A stretch of DNA of 64,000 nucleotides from Streptomyces sp. NBC_00091 (GTDB lineage Bacteria > Actinomycetota > Actinomycetes > Streptomycetales > Streptomycetaceae): positions 4,402,001 to 4,466,000 of the forward strand of contig NZ_JAPEMA010000001.1 in assembly GCF_026343185.1 (NCBI RefSeq), in the 5' to 3' direction. The position numbers were made by a program, and so were the translations under genes. Below are positions 1-7,314 of the stretch, piece after piece (position 1 is the first letter of the stretch; every line of letters begins with the position of its first letter). The notes below the pieces were generated by a model. That model ran no database searches. It worked only from the letters and a program-made list of their open reading frames with translations, and was not told the origin of the DNA.

Positions 1-1
1 G

Positions 2-253
2 GACGACCACACCCTGGCGTACACCTGGAAGGGCGCGGACGAGGTCAGCTGGACCCTGGACAAGTCCCAGATGCTGCGGCAGCTGGACGGCTCCTACCGG
101 CTGGCCCCCCTGGACGGCGGCCGCACGGAGGTCACCTACCAGCTGACCGTGGACGTCAAGATCCCGATGCTGGGCATGATCAAGCGCAAGGCGGAGAAGG
201 TCATCATCGACCGCGCGCTGGCAGGCCTGAAGAAGCGCGTCGAATCCCGCTAG
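2..253 (+). CDS. SRPBCC family protein, C-terminal part only (runs off the left edge)
   Basis: The reading frame is open from the first full codon in the window to a TAG at 251-253, giving 83 visible residues. The visible part has the alternating beta strands and long C-terminal helix typical of START/polyketide-cyclase-like (SRPBCC) folds: a strand pair around LDGSYRLAPLDGG and TEVTYQLTVDV, then a basic amphipathic helix ending LKKRVESR. In Streptomyces such proteins are often annotated as cyclase/dehydrase and sit beside an ArsA-like ATPase, as here (86 bp downstream). The ligand cannot be deduced. The N-terminus lies outside the window. Confidence 0.75.
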   Translation, partial: DDHTLAYTWKGADEVSWTLDKSQMLRQLDGSYRLAPLDGGRTEVTYQLTVDVKIPMLGMIKRKAEKVIIDRALAGLKKRVESR

Positions 254-339
254 ACGGCCTGGGTCCCATCGGCGCCGGCCCGCGGGCCGGCGCCGAGCGG
301 TGCGAGGGCCGCGTCGAAGAAGGAACGAAAGGCACAGGC

Positions 340-1497
340 ATGCAGACCCTGCTGGTCACCGGTCCCGGAGGGGCGGGGCGCACTACCGTCGCCGCCGCCA
401 CCGCGCTCGCCGCGGCCCGGGACGGGCAGCGGGTGCTGCTGCTGTCCGCCGACGCCCCCTTCGGGGAGGGCGCCGGCAGCCCCGACCCCCGGCTCCGCCT
501 CGCCCGCATCGACTCCGGCGAGGAGTTCCGTACCGAACTCGCCGCCCTCCAGGAACGCGGCGCCTCCCTCATCGGGATGCTCGGCGGCCGCCCCCTCGGC
601 GCCGAGGAACTCACCGAGCTGCCAGGCGCCGAACAGTTCGCCCTGCTCCGAGCCCTGCGCCGGGCCGCCGCCGCACCCGCCACCGACCTCGTCGTCGTGG
701 ACATGCCCCCGCTGCACCAGGCCGTGGCCACCCTCGCCCTCCCCGCCCAGCTGCGCCGCTACCTGGCCCGGCTGCTGCCCGCGGAGCGCCAGGCGGCCCG
801 CGCGCTGCGCCCCGTACTGGCCCAGCTCGCCGGGGTCCCGATGCCGGCCCAGTGGCTGTACGAGACCGCCGCGCGCTGGGACGAGGAGCTGGCCGCCGTC
901 CAGGCCGTCGTCGAGGCCCCCACCACCCGGGTCCGCCTGGTCGCCGAGCCCGGCCCCGCCGCCGGCACCGCCCTGCGCACCGGGGTGCTCGGGCTCGCCC
1001 TGCACGAGCTGCGCGTCGAGGCCCTGGTCGCCAACCGGCTCGTGCCGCCGGGCTCCGCGGCCGCCGACCCCTGGGCGGCGGGGATCGCCGCCCAGCAGGG
1101 GAAGTTCCTGGCCGAGTGGGGCGAGGACCTCCCCGTCCACGGGCTGGTGCACCTCGGCCGGGACCCGCAGGACCCCGACGACCTGGAGGTCCTCGGCTCC
1201 GCCCCCGGCATCGCCCCCGCGCCGCCCACCCGGCCGGGCCCCGGCTGGACCGTCGAGGACCGGCTCGCCGCCGACGGGGTGCTCGTCTGGGCGATCCCGC
1301 TGCCCGGCGCCCGCAAGGCCGAGCTCGACCTGATCCGGCGCGGCGACGAGCTGCTGGTCGCGGTGGGCCCGCACCGCAGGATCGTTCCGCTCCCCTCGGC
1401 CCTGCGCCGCTGCACCGTCTCCGGCGCCGCCCTCGCCGAGGGAGTGCTCCGCGTCCGCTTCACCCCGGACCCGCGACTGTGGCCCCGGGAGCGCTGA
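340..1497 (+). CDS. ArsA-like (anion-transporting ATPase family) P-loop protein
   Basis: 385 residues, similar in layout to ArsA/Get3 deviant-Walker ATPases. The N-terminal P-loop reads TGPGGAGRTT (residues 7-16), followed by a strand/turn LLLSADAPFG that corresponds to the family's switch I region. A DLVVVDMPPLH segment (about residue 115-125) looks like the second conserved aspartate strand. Family members normally have GKGGVGKT. Here both conserved lysines are absent (P9 and R14), so efficient ATP hydrolysis is doubtful. No arsenite-binding cysteine cluster or membrane partner is present. It lies between an SRPBCC gene and a DUF5304 gene, an arrangement common in Streptomyces, so a lipid or protein chaperone role is more plausible than arsenic export. 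That role is inference. Confidence 0.8.
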   Translation: MQTLLVTGPGGAGRTTVAAATALAAARDGQRVLLLSADAPFGEGAGSPDPRLRLARIDSGEEFRTELAALQERGASLIGMLGGRPLGAEELTELPGAEQFALLRALRRAAAAPATDLVVVDMPPLHQAVATLALPAQLRRYLARLLPAERQAARALRPVLAQLAGVPMPAQWLYETAARWDEELAAVQAVVEAPTTRVRLVAEPGPAAGTALRTGVLGLALHELRVEALVANRLVPPGSAAADPWAAGIAAQQGKFLAEWGEDLPVHGLVHLGRDPQDPDDLEVLGSAPGIAPAPPTRPGPGWTVEDRLAADGVLVWAIPLPGARKAELDLIRRGDELLVAVGPHRRIVPLPSALRRCTVSGAALAEGVLRVRFTPDPRLWPRER

Positions 1498-1564
1498 GAC
1501 CCGTACCGCCGTTCGGGTAACGTCGGAGGTAGACCTACCGCAGCTGCCGCCAGGAGAGTCCGCC

Positions 1565-2017
1565 ATGAGCGAGGCCACCGACCGCCCCACCGACGACGAC
1601 GCCTGGGCGCAGGCCTGCGCCGAGGACCTCGCCGCCGAGAAGGAACGCCACAGGTCGCAGCAGGGCGGCGGCCCGGGCACGGGAACCGCCGCCGAGGAGC
1701 TGTTCAAGCTCTTCGAAGCCGTCGCCGACAAGGTCTCCTCGCTGAACAACCCGCTCCTCGGCGCCGCGGCCCAGGACGCCGTACGCCAGTTCGTCAACCA
1801 GGCCAAGACCGCCGCGAAGCCCGTCGTCGAGCGCAACCCGGAGGTCTTCGGCCACCTCGCCGCGGCCGGTTCCGAACTCCTCGCCGCCTACCGCTCGGCC
1901 GTCGAGGGCCACGAGCGCCGCTGGACCCGGGACGAGCCCCCCGCGCCCCGCAAGCCCGCCGACGGCGGCGACGAAGGCCCCGGTGAGGGCCCGGCCGAGC
2001 GGATCGATCTCGACTGA
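1565..2017 (+). CDS. DUF5304 family protein
   Basis: 150-residue acidic protein with no signal peptide or membrane segment. The start ATG at 1565 follows a good ribosome-binding site (CAGGAGAG). The N-terminus carries DDDAWAQACAEDL, the type of sequence found in the actinobacterial DUF5304 family. The middle (about residues 45-110) is predicted mostly helical (EELFKLFEAVADKV, then FVNQAKTAAKPVVE). The C-terminus is a low-complexity tail rich in Pro, Gly, Glu and Asp. It follows the ArsA-like gene by 67 bp on the same strand and is probably cotranscribed. Function is unknown. Confidence 0.75.
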   Translation: MSEATDRPTDDDAWAQACAEDLAAEKERHRSQQGGGPGTGTAAEELFKLFEAVADKVSSLNNPLLGAAAQDAVRQFVNQAKTAAKPVVERNPEVFGHLAAAGSELLAAYRSAVEGHERRWTRDEPPAPRKPADGGDEGPGEGPAERIDLD

Positions 2018-2078
2018 TCCTCCGCCGGCCTCGGGTACGGTGGGCCGTGGCGGGGTTTGACCGGAAACCGAGGGACTA

Positions 2079-3020
2079 ATGGGACTCACCATCGGCGTCG
2101 ACATCGGCGGCACGAAGATCGCGGCCGGCGTGGTCGACGAAGAGGGCACCATCCTTGAGACGTACAAGGTGCCCACCCCGCCGACCGCGGACGGCGTGAC
2201 GGAGGCCATCTGTGCCGCCGTCTCCGAGGTCAGCAGCAGCCACACCATCGACGCCGTCGGCATCGGCGCCGCCGGATACGTGGACGACAAGCGTGCGACG
2301 GTGCTCTTCGCGCCGAACATCAACTGGCGGCACGAGCCGCTGAAGGACAAGGTCGAGCAGCGCATCGGCCTGCCGGTCGTCGTCGAGAACGACGCGAACT
2401 GCGCGGCCTGGGGCGAGTACCGCTTCGGCGCAGGCCAGGGCCACGAGGACGTCATCTGCATCACGCTCGGCACGGGCCTGGGCGGCGGCATCATCATCGG
2501 CAACAAGCTGCGGCGCGGACGCTTCGGCGTCGCCGCCGAGTTCGGCCACATCCGGGTCGTCCCCGACGGCCTGCTGTGCGGCTGCGGCAGCCAGGGCTGC
2601 TGGGAGCAGTACGCCTCCGGGCGCGCGCTCGTCCGGTACGCGAAGCAGCGCGCCAACGCCACCCCCGAGAACGCGGCGATCCTGCTCGCGCTCGGCGACG
2701 GCACCCCCGACGGCATCGAGGGCAAGCACATCAGCGAGGCCGCCCGCGCCGGTGACCTGGTGGCCGTCGACGCCTTCCGCGAGCTGGCCCGCTGGGCCGG
2801 CGCCGGCCTGGCCGACCTGGCCTCGCTCTTCGACCCGTCGGCGTTCATCGTCGGCGGCGGGGTCTCCGACGAGGGCGACCTCGTCCTCGACCCGATCCGC
2901 AAGTCCTTCAAGCGCTGGCTGGTCGGCGGCGCGTGGCGCCCGCACGCGCAGGTGCTGGCCGCGCAGCTCGGCGGCAAGGCCGGGCTCGTCGGCGCGGCGG
3001 ACCTGGCCCGTCAGGGCTGA
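2079..3020 (+). CDS. glkA: ROK-family glucokinase
   Basis: 313 residues, the usual length of the Streptomyces glucokinase (SCO2126 type). It phosphorylates glucose with ATP to glucose-6-phosphate. In Streptomyces this enzyme is also known to be needed for carbon catabolite repression. The N-terminal phosphate-1 loop reads GVDIGGTKIAAGVVD (residues 6-20). A TLGTGLGGGIIIG motif forms the second nucleotide loop. The ROK zinc signature CGCGSQGCWEQYASG (about residues 167-181) is intact, preceded by the sugar-binding AEFGHIRV. The start ATG at 2079 is followed directly by the conserved MGLTIGVDIGGTK. No dedicated regulator or sugar transporter is adjacent. Confidence 0.95.
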   Translation: MGLTIGVDIGGTKIAAGVVDEEGTILETYKVPTPPTADGVTEAICAAVSEVSSSHTIDAVGIGAAGYVDDKRATVLFAPNINWRHEPLKDKVEQRIGLPVVVENDANCAAWGEYRFGAGQGHEDVICITLGTGLGGGIIIGNKLRRGRFGVAAEFGHIRVVPDGLLCGCGSQGCWEQYASGRALVRYAKQRANATPENAAILLALGDGTPDGIEGKHISEAARAGDLVAVDAFRELARWAGAGLADLASLFDPSAFIVGGGVSDEGDLVLDPIRKSFKRWLVGGAWRPHAQVLAAQLGGKAGLVGAADLARQG

Positions 3021-3080
3021 GCCCCTCTTCGTGCCTCGACTGCCCGCCGTGCCCCCTGTGGGAGCGGCGGGCAGCTGCGT

Positions 3081-3833
3081 ATGTTGCCTCACATGCTGCC
3101 GAAGTCTGTGACCGAGCCCGACGGTTCAGCCGTGATCCGGGCCCTCAGCTACAACATCCGCTCGCTGCGCGACGACGAGGAGGCGCTGGCCCGCGTCATC
3201 CGGGCCTGCGCGCCCGACCTGGTCTTCGTCCAGGAGGCGCCGCGGTTCTTCCGCTGGCGCAAACACGCGGCCAGGCTGGCCGCCAAGACCGACCTCGTGG
3301 TGCTGAGCGGGGGAGCGACGGCGGCCGGGCCGCTGCTGCTGTGCTCGCTACGGGCCTTCGTGGAGCGGACCGAGGACGTCCTGCTCCCGCTCACCCCCGG
3401 ACGGCACCGCCGGGGCTTCGCGACGGCCGTGGTCCGCTTCGGGGCGGCCCGGGTCGGGGTGGTCAGCGCGCACCTGTCGCTGGACCCGGGGGAGCGGCGG
3501 GCCCAGGCGGACCTCCTCCTCGACCGGGTGGCCGCGCTGGGGGCGCCGCACGCGATCGCCGCCGCCGATGTCAACGAGGCCCCGGGCGGTCCGGCCTTCG
3601 GCCGGCTGTCGGAGTCCCTCCAGGACTGCTGGACGGTGTCCCCGTGGGGCGGCGGCGACACCTTCCCGGCGTCCGCGCCAAGCCGCCGCATCGACGCGGT
3701 GTTCGCCTCGCGGGGGGTGGAGGTCCTGGCCTGCGGAGTCCCTGCGGGGCTTCCGGGGGTCACGGCGCCCGACCTCCGCTCGGCCACCGACCACCTCCCG
3801 GTCCTGGCCACCCTCCGCCTCCCGGCGGGCTGA
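3081..3833 (+). CDS. Endonuclease/exonuclease/phosphatase (EEP) family protein
   Basis: 250 residues with the EEP (DNase I-like) metal-dependent phosphoesterase fold. Visible signatures are SYNIRSLR near the N-terminus (Asn of the metal site), DLVFVQEAP (catalytic Glu), VSAHLSLD (His), AAADVNEAP (Asp-x-Asn motif) and TDHLPVLATL at the end (catalytic Asp-His). All expected catalytic residues are therefore present. No signal peptide is evident. The substrate could be a nucleic acid, an inositol phosphate or a lipid and cannot be told from sequence. In-frame ATGs at 3081 and 3093 are both possible and neither has a strong ribosome-binding site. The stop lies 7 bp before the left inverted-repeat arm of the accessory cassette. 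Confidence 0.85.
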   Translation: MLPHMLPKSVTEPDGSAVIRALSYNIRSLRDDEEALARVIRACAPDLVFVQEAPRFFRWRKHAARLAAKTDLVVLSGGATAAGPLLLCSLRAFVERTEDVLLPLTPGRHRRGFATAVVRFGAARVGVVSAHLSLDPGERRAQADLLLDRVAALGAPHAIAAADVNEAPGGPAFGRLSESLQDCWTVSPWGGGDTFPASAPSRRIDAVFASRGVEVLACGVPAGLPGVTAPDLRSATDHLPVLATLRLPAG

Positions 3834-3840
3834 CCACGCT

Positions 3841-4428
3841 CCGGGCCCGCCATCTCCCCCTCGAGGTGCCGGGCCCGGTCGGTGTTTGCCCACCCGCCCC
3901 CGTCTGCGGGTGGGTGGCCGGGTAGCCGGATCCCCTCGGCCGGTCTCAGGGAGGGGCGGGGGCTTCCCGTCAGTCCCATCGTCCTTCCGCGACGTGCCGG
4001 CCAGTCAAGGGCGCTCCTTCGTCGCGTCACTTCGTGATCGCCTTCGGCGACCCTTGACAGACCGTCCCGCCCCGGAAAAACGAAAGACTGCCGGGAAACC
4101 CCCAAAGAAACGGCACGGTCCAAGGGGAAGGGACAGGTCCGTCAGGGATGAGGCGAGGGGCCGGGGGCCGGCCCGCCAGGCATCCGGGCCCTCAGGGGCC
4201 GGGTCCAGGGTCGGGGGCTCGACTAGCTGCGCCAAATGCTGACCAGAGCCCCCTACAAAGCACCCAGGCGCAGCAGATCGCTACGCGCTCCTCAGATCTC
4301 GGCGTCCGACGACCGTCTTGGGCTGATACCTGCACCACATGTTGATCAGAGTGCTGTGGGAAGCCGACGGGCGCGTGAGATCGCTACGCGCTTCTCTGAT
4401 CTCAGCGACCGGCGGCCGTCCTGGGCTG
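3841..4428 (+). repeat. Left arm of a ~550-bp imperfect inverted repeat flanking an accessory cassette
   Basis: This gene-free stretch matches, in inverted orientation and colinearly, positions about 6745-7293. Perfect blocks are 3851-3911 with 7227-7287 (61 bp), 4034-4060 with 7073-7099 (27 bp), 4111-4134 with 7000-7023 (24 bp) and 4313-4342 with 6837-6866 (30 bp). The spacers between blocks are similar but diverged. The arm also contains an interrupted palindrome, GTCAAGGG...CCCTTGAC (4014-4058), and two direct copies of a ~50-bp unit beginning GATCGCTACGCGCT (4276-4325 and 4379-4428). The innermost copy overlaps the end of the small leftward gene at 4402. I see no convincing gene elsewhere in 3834-4401. 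Confidence 0.9.
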
Positions 4429-4638
4429 GTCGTTGGCAGGTTCGACGTTGGCGACGGCAGTGGTGAATTCGCGGCCGGACGCGCCACGGATGTAGGCGAG
4501 CTCCATCCAGTGCTCCAGGGCGGTGTCCGAGACGTTCTCGTTGATCACGGCCATCAGCTCGCCCTCAACACCGGAGGCAATGTCGCGGACGCGGCGGCGG
4601 AGGAGGCGGTGGGGGACGTACTCGTACTGCTCACTCAT
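4402..4638 (-). CDS. Small hypothetical protein (78 aa) of the cassette
   Basis: 78 residues starting MSEQYEYVPH. The protein is soluble, with no signal peptide or membrane segment. It has a basic turn (RLLRRRVRDIASG), an acidic helix (EGELMAVINE) and a disordered Pro/Gln tail. The ATG at 4638 overlaps the end of the gene at 4631-4804, which argues for translational coupling and for this start rather than upstream codons. Its last 9 codons lie inside a direct-repeat unit of the left repeat arm, so the C-terminus may have been created by the repeat. Similar small proteins are common beside XRE regulators in Streptomyces. I do not recognise a function. Confidence 0.6.
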   Translation of the reverse strand: MSEQYEYVPHRLLRRRVRDIASGVEGELMAVINENVSDTALEHWMELAYIRGASGREFTTAVANVEPANDQPRTAAGR

Positions 4639-4804
4639 TGGATGCCCCCTCGAAGGTGTCAAGGAAGCGCTCCCAGCCGGCCTGAGCACGGTCGAGCAGG
4701 CCGGTGCTGGGCTCGAACCTGGCTGCCACCCTCTCGACGGGCACGTTCGCGGTCTCGATGCCCAGCATCTCGCAGATGCAGCTGTGCGTGATGCGGTCGG
4801 TCAC
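4631..4804 (-). CDS. Small hypothetical protein (57 aa), first gene of the leftward pair
   Basis: A 57-codon reading frame starting GTG at 4804 behind a strong GGAGGAG ribosome-binding site 7 nt upstream. It ends in a TGA that overlaps the next gene's start by 8 bp. The peptide begins VTDRITHSCICEMLGIETA, with a Cys-x-Cys pair near the N-terminus, and then has an amphipathic helical stretch (LLDRAQAGWERFLDTFEG). It is transcribed divergently from the XRE/TPR regulator, with 150 bp between the two starts. The good ribosome-binding site, coupling and codon bias support a real gene. The function is unknown. A toxin/antitoxin-like or regulator-controlled small-protein pair is possible but unproven. 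Confidence 0.55.
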   Translation of the reverse strand: MTDRITHSCICEMLGIETANVPVERVAARFEPSTGLLDRAQAGWERFLDTFEGASNE

Positions 4805-4881
4805 GGGTCAACTCCTCCAGAGGTAGGTGATGTCACCCCTCAGCCTGGACTTGTCCCAACCGTGCGGGAATGACCGCTTGT

Positions 4882-4899
4882 TGCACTTCCGCTGCACTT
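4882..4899. promoter_or_regulatory. Direct repeat TGCACTT x2 in the divergent promoter region (candidate operator)
   Basis: Two identical heptamers, TGCACTT at 4882-4888 and 4893-4899, are spaced 11 bp start to start, one helical turn. They lie in the 150-bp gap between the leftward small-gene pair and the rightward XRE regulator. That position would suit autoregulation by the adjacent regulator. The assignment is inference. Confidence 0.3.
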
Positions 4900-4954
4900 G
4901 TGTCCCCCCTCGTCGGTCTGGCGTGCTTCGATGGCGGTGGGAAGGGAGCGACGC

Positions 4955-6130
4955 GTGGCGACCGTGCACCACTGGACCGGGCTGGAGGCCAAAGCACTTC
5001 GGCTGGCTCTGCGGCTGAGCGTCCGAGCGTTTGCCGAACACCTCGGTGTCGGCGTGCGGACGATCTCCAAATGGGAGAAGCTCCAGGCGTTGACCGAGCC
5101 CCGTCCGGACACCCAGGCGATCCTCGACACAGCTTTGGCCCGTGCGGATGCGGCCGCCCATCTGCGGTTCGAGACGTTCCTGTCCGAGGCCGGACGCCCC
5201 GGGACGGAAACCGCAGGCCGACGGGTGACACCCACAGGTCCGCTGGCCTGGGAGTACGAATCCTGGGCCGATGACCTGGACCGGGTCATGGTGGCCCTCT
5301 CTCAGCAGGATTTCACGTTCGCCGATAGCCTGCTCAGCAGGTGGCTGAGCCGCTTCAAGACCGCCGAGCTGGACGAGAAGGGCCTGTATCTGTTCGCCCG
5401 CTCGACCACCTTGCTCGGCGACCTCAAGCGATACCGGGGAACTCCCGTCGGACTGCGGTCCGCCCAGCACTCCTATGTCGGTGCGCGCACCGTCTTCACA
5501 CACCTCGGCGTCCCCCGCCGTGTAGCCCAGATCGACCTGTCCCTCGCGGTCGTCATGGAGATGTCCGGCAAGCTGGAGGCCGCTGCTCGCGCCTACGAAA
5601 CCCTGGCCGTCGACGACCGGCTTTCTCCTCGCGACCGTGCGAGTGCCCGCTTGTGGGTGGGAACCGCGCTGAGCAAGGACGGTCAGCACGACTACGCGAC
5701 GCGTGTCATGACAGCCGCGACTCGTGACTTCGAGAACCTCGCCGAACCCGACGACTGGTCGGTGGCCCACCAAAAACTCGCCCTCGCCCGCCGCGACGCC
5801 GGAGACCTCACCGCGGCATTCCGGTTCTTGGACGTCGCTTGTAGCACGGGCACCGTGCGGTCCCCGATGCAACGGGTACAGCTCACCACCGCTCAAGCCC
5901 ACATCTTGCGCACCGATCCCGCCACCCGTGACGACGGGCTCCGCCTTCTCGACGAAGCCGCACAGATCGCCGCACAGTCCGACCTCGGACATCAACTACG
6001 TAGCATCGAGTCCATCAGACGGACGTGCGAGGGAGCCTTCAAACCCCTACACCACCGACCAGGGAGCAGCGAGTGGCAGACGAACGACCGCAGGGAATCA
6101 CCGAGGATCAGCGGCAGGCCGCCCAGCTGA
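4955..6130 (+). CDS. XRE-family DNA-binding protein with TPR-like C-terminal region
   Basis: 391 residues from the GTG at 4955, chosen because GGGAG lies 6 nt upstream. An in-frame ATG at 4931 would add 8 residues. The helix-turn-helix is near residues 10-60, including ALRLSVRAFAEHLGVGVRTI followed by SKWEKL, a classic XRE helix 2/3 and wedge. The long C-terminal part (about residues 130-370) is all helical, with repeated Ala/Leu-rich pairs like TPR units, as in many Streptomyces regulators that sense peptides or small molecules. It overlaps the YdcF-family gene by 58 bp, so the two are surely cotranscribed. Base composition looks slightly lower in G+C than the flanking housekeeping genes, consistent with acquisition. 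Confidence 0.8.
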   Translation: MATVHHWTGLEAKALRLALRLSVRAFAEHLGVGVRTISKWEKLQALTEPRPDTQAILDTALARADAAAHLRFETFLSEAGRPGTETAGRRVTPTGPLAWEYESWADDLDRVMVALSQQDFTFADSLLSRWLSRFKTAELDEKGLYLFARSTTLLGDLKRYRGTPVGLRSAQHSYVGARTVFTHLGVPRRVAQIDLSLAVVMEMSGKLEAAARAYETLAVDDRLSPRDRASARLWVGTALSKDGQHDYATRVMTAATRDFENLAEPDDWSVAHQKLALARRDAGDLTAAFRFLDVACSTGTVRSPMQRVQLTTAQAHILRTDPATRDDGLRLLDEAAQIAAQSDLGHQLRSIESIRRTCEGAFKPLHHRPGSSEWQTNDRRESPRISGRPPS

Positions 6131-6744
6131 TCTGGGACTACCACCACATGCGTCACGAACTCCGCCCGTGCGACGCGGCCATTGCTTTGGGCTGCAACGA
6201 CCTCGGCGTCAGCACCTACGCCGCCCACCTGTACGAGACCGGGTTCTTCCCCACCCTCGTGTTCACCGGCGGCAACAGCGCGGCCACCAGCAGCGTGTTC
6301 CCCCGTGGCGAAGCCGTGCACTTCCACGAACACGCCCTCGCGCTCGGCGTACCCGCCCACGCGATGCTGCTGGAGCCGAAGGCCGCCAACACCGGGCAGA
6401 ACATCGCGTTCGCGCGTGAGGCGCTCACCGCCTCCGGGGTCCAGCCCCGCTCCGTGCTGCTGATCAGCATGCCGTACATGGAGCGACGGGCCTTCGCCAC
6501 CTGCCGCGAGCAGTGGCCTGACATCGAAGTAGTGTGCGCTTCCGACCCGTTGTCCTTCGACACCTACCTCAAATGCATGGGCGACGAGGAATCCGTGATC
6601 AGCATGATCGTCGGCGACCTGCAACGGGTGATCGAGTATCCGAAGCAAGGCTTCGCCATTGACCAGGACGTACCGGAGGACGTGCACGCCGCATACGAGT
6701 CCCTCGTCCGCGACGGCTTCACCAGCTGTCTCATCAGCCCCTGA
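6073..6744 (+). CDS. YdcF/SanA-like (DUF218) family protein
   Basis: 223 residues from GTG 6073 (GGGAG 8 nt upstream), overlapping the upstream regulator. DUF218 hallmarks are AAIALGCNDLGVST, where a Rossmann-like first strand binds the ligand, LVFTGGNS, EPKAANTGQNIAFAREAL (equivalent to the family's E-x-S-x-N-T-x-E-N stretch) and LLISMPYMERRAFATC. E. coli YdcF binds S-adenosylmethionine and SanA/ElyC relatives act in the envelope. This version has no transmembrane segment, so it is cytosolic. The pairing with an XRE/TPR regulator recurs in actinomycetes to my knowledge. The metabolic target is unknown. Confidence 0.75.
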   Translation: MADERPQGITEDQRQAAQLIWDYHHMRHELRPCDAAIALGCNDLGVSTYAAHLYETGFFPTLVFTGGNSAATSSVFPRGEAVHFHEHALALGVPAHAMLLEPKAANTGQNIAFAREALTASGVQPRSVLLISMPYMERRAFATCREQWPDIEVVCASDPLSFDTYLKCMGDEESVISMIVGDLQRVIEYPKQGFAIDQDVPEDVHAAYESLVRDGFTSCLISP

Positions 6745-7293
6745 GAGGCAAGGCCACAGACGTGCCGCGGCCGCCGAGATCCGAGGAGCGCGTAGCGATC
6801 TGATGCGCCTACCGCTGCCGAATGGGCTCCTGATCGACATGTGGTGCAGGTATCAGCCCAAGACGGCCGTCGGCCGCTGAGACGGGAGAAGCGCGTAGCG
6901 GTCTGTCGCGCCCGGGCCCCCGGCTCTGGGGCAGGGCTGGACATGCCCGGATGCCCGGCGTGGCAACGGGAAGCCCCTCGCCTCTTCGCTGACGGGGCCG
7001 TCCCTTCCCCTTGGACCGTGCCGTTCTTTTGGGGGTTTCCCGGCAGTCCTTGTCTTTCCGGGGCGGGACGGCCTGTCAAGGGTCGCCGAAGGCGATCACG
7101 CAGTGACGCGACCGAAGGGAGCGCCCTTGACAGGCCGGCCCGAACCGGAAGGACGATGGGACTGACGGGAAACCCCCAAACCTTCCCTGACACCGCCCAG
7201 CCACGACCCCGCCCACCGGCCCCCGGACCCGCAGACGGGGGCGGGTGGGCAAACACCGACCGGGCCCGGCACCTCGAGGGGGAGATGGCCCGC
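6745..7293 (-). repeat. Right arm of the ~550-bp imperfect inverted repeat
   Basis: Inverted partner of 3841-4428. It starts immediately after the YdcF gene and ends 21 bp before the stop of the next leftward gene. It contains the same ordered blocks, the palindromic CTGTCAAGGG...CCCTTGACAG segment (7073-7133), and two copies of the GCGCGTAGCG(A/G)TC unit near 6784-6800 and 6888-6905. No supported gene lies in this 570-bp stretch. Similarity is high at the outer end (61 bp perfect) and patchier inside, as expected of an old repeat pair or of ends under selection. Confidence 0.9.
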
Positions 7294-7314
7294 CCGCGCC
7301 GCACGGACGGGGCC

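Noticed and set aside
250..1836. Very long antisense ORFs opposite core genes (for example 528 codons opposite the ArsA-like gene)
   Set aside because: High G+C removes stop codons in the mirror frame. The products are Gly/Arg/Ala-rich with no domains, and the sense frames have recognisable families.
4236..4466. Short ORFs in the left inverted-repeat arm
   Set aside because: They are not preserved as open frames with similar sequence in the inverted right arm, and lack ribosome-binding sites.
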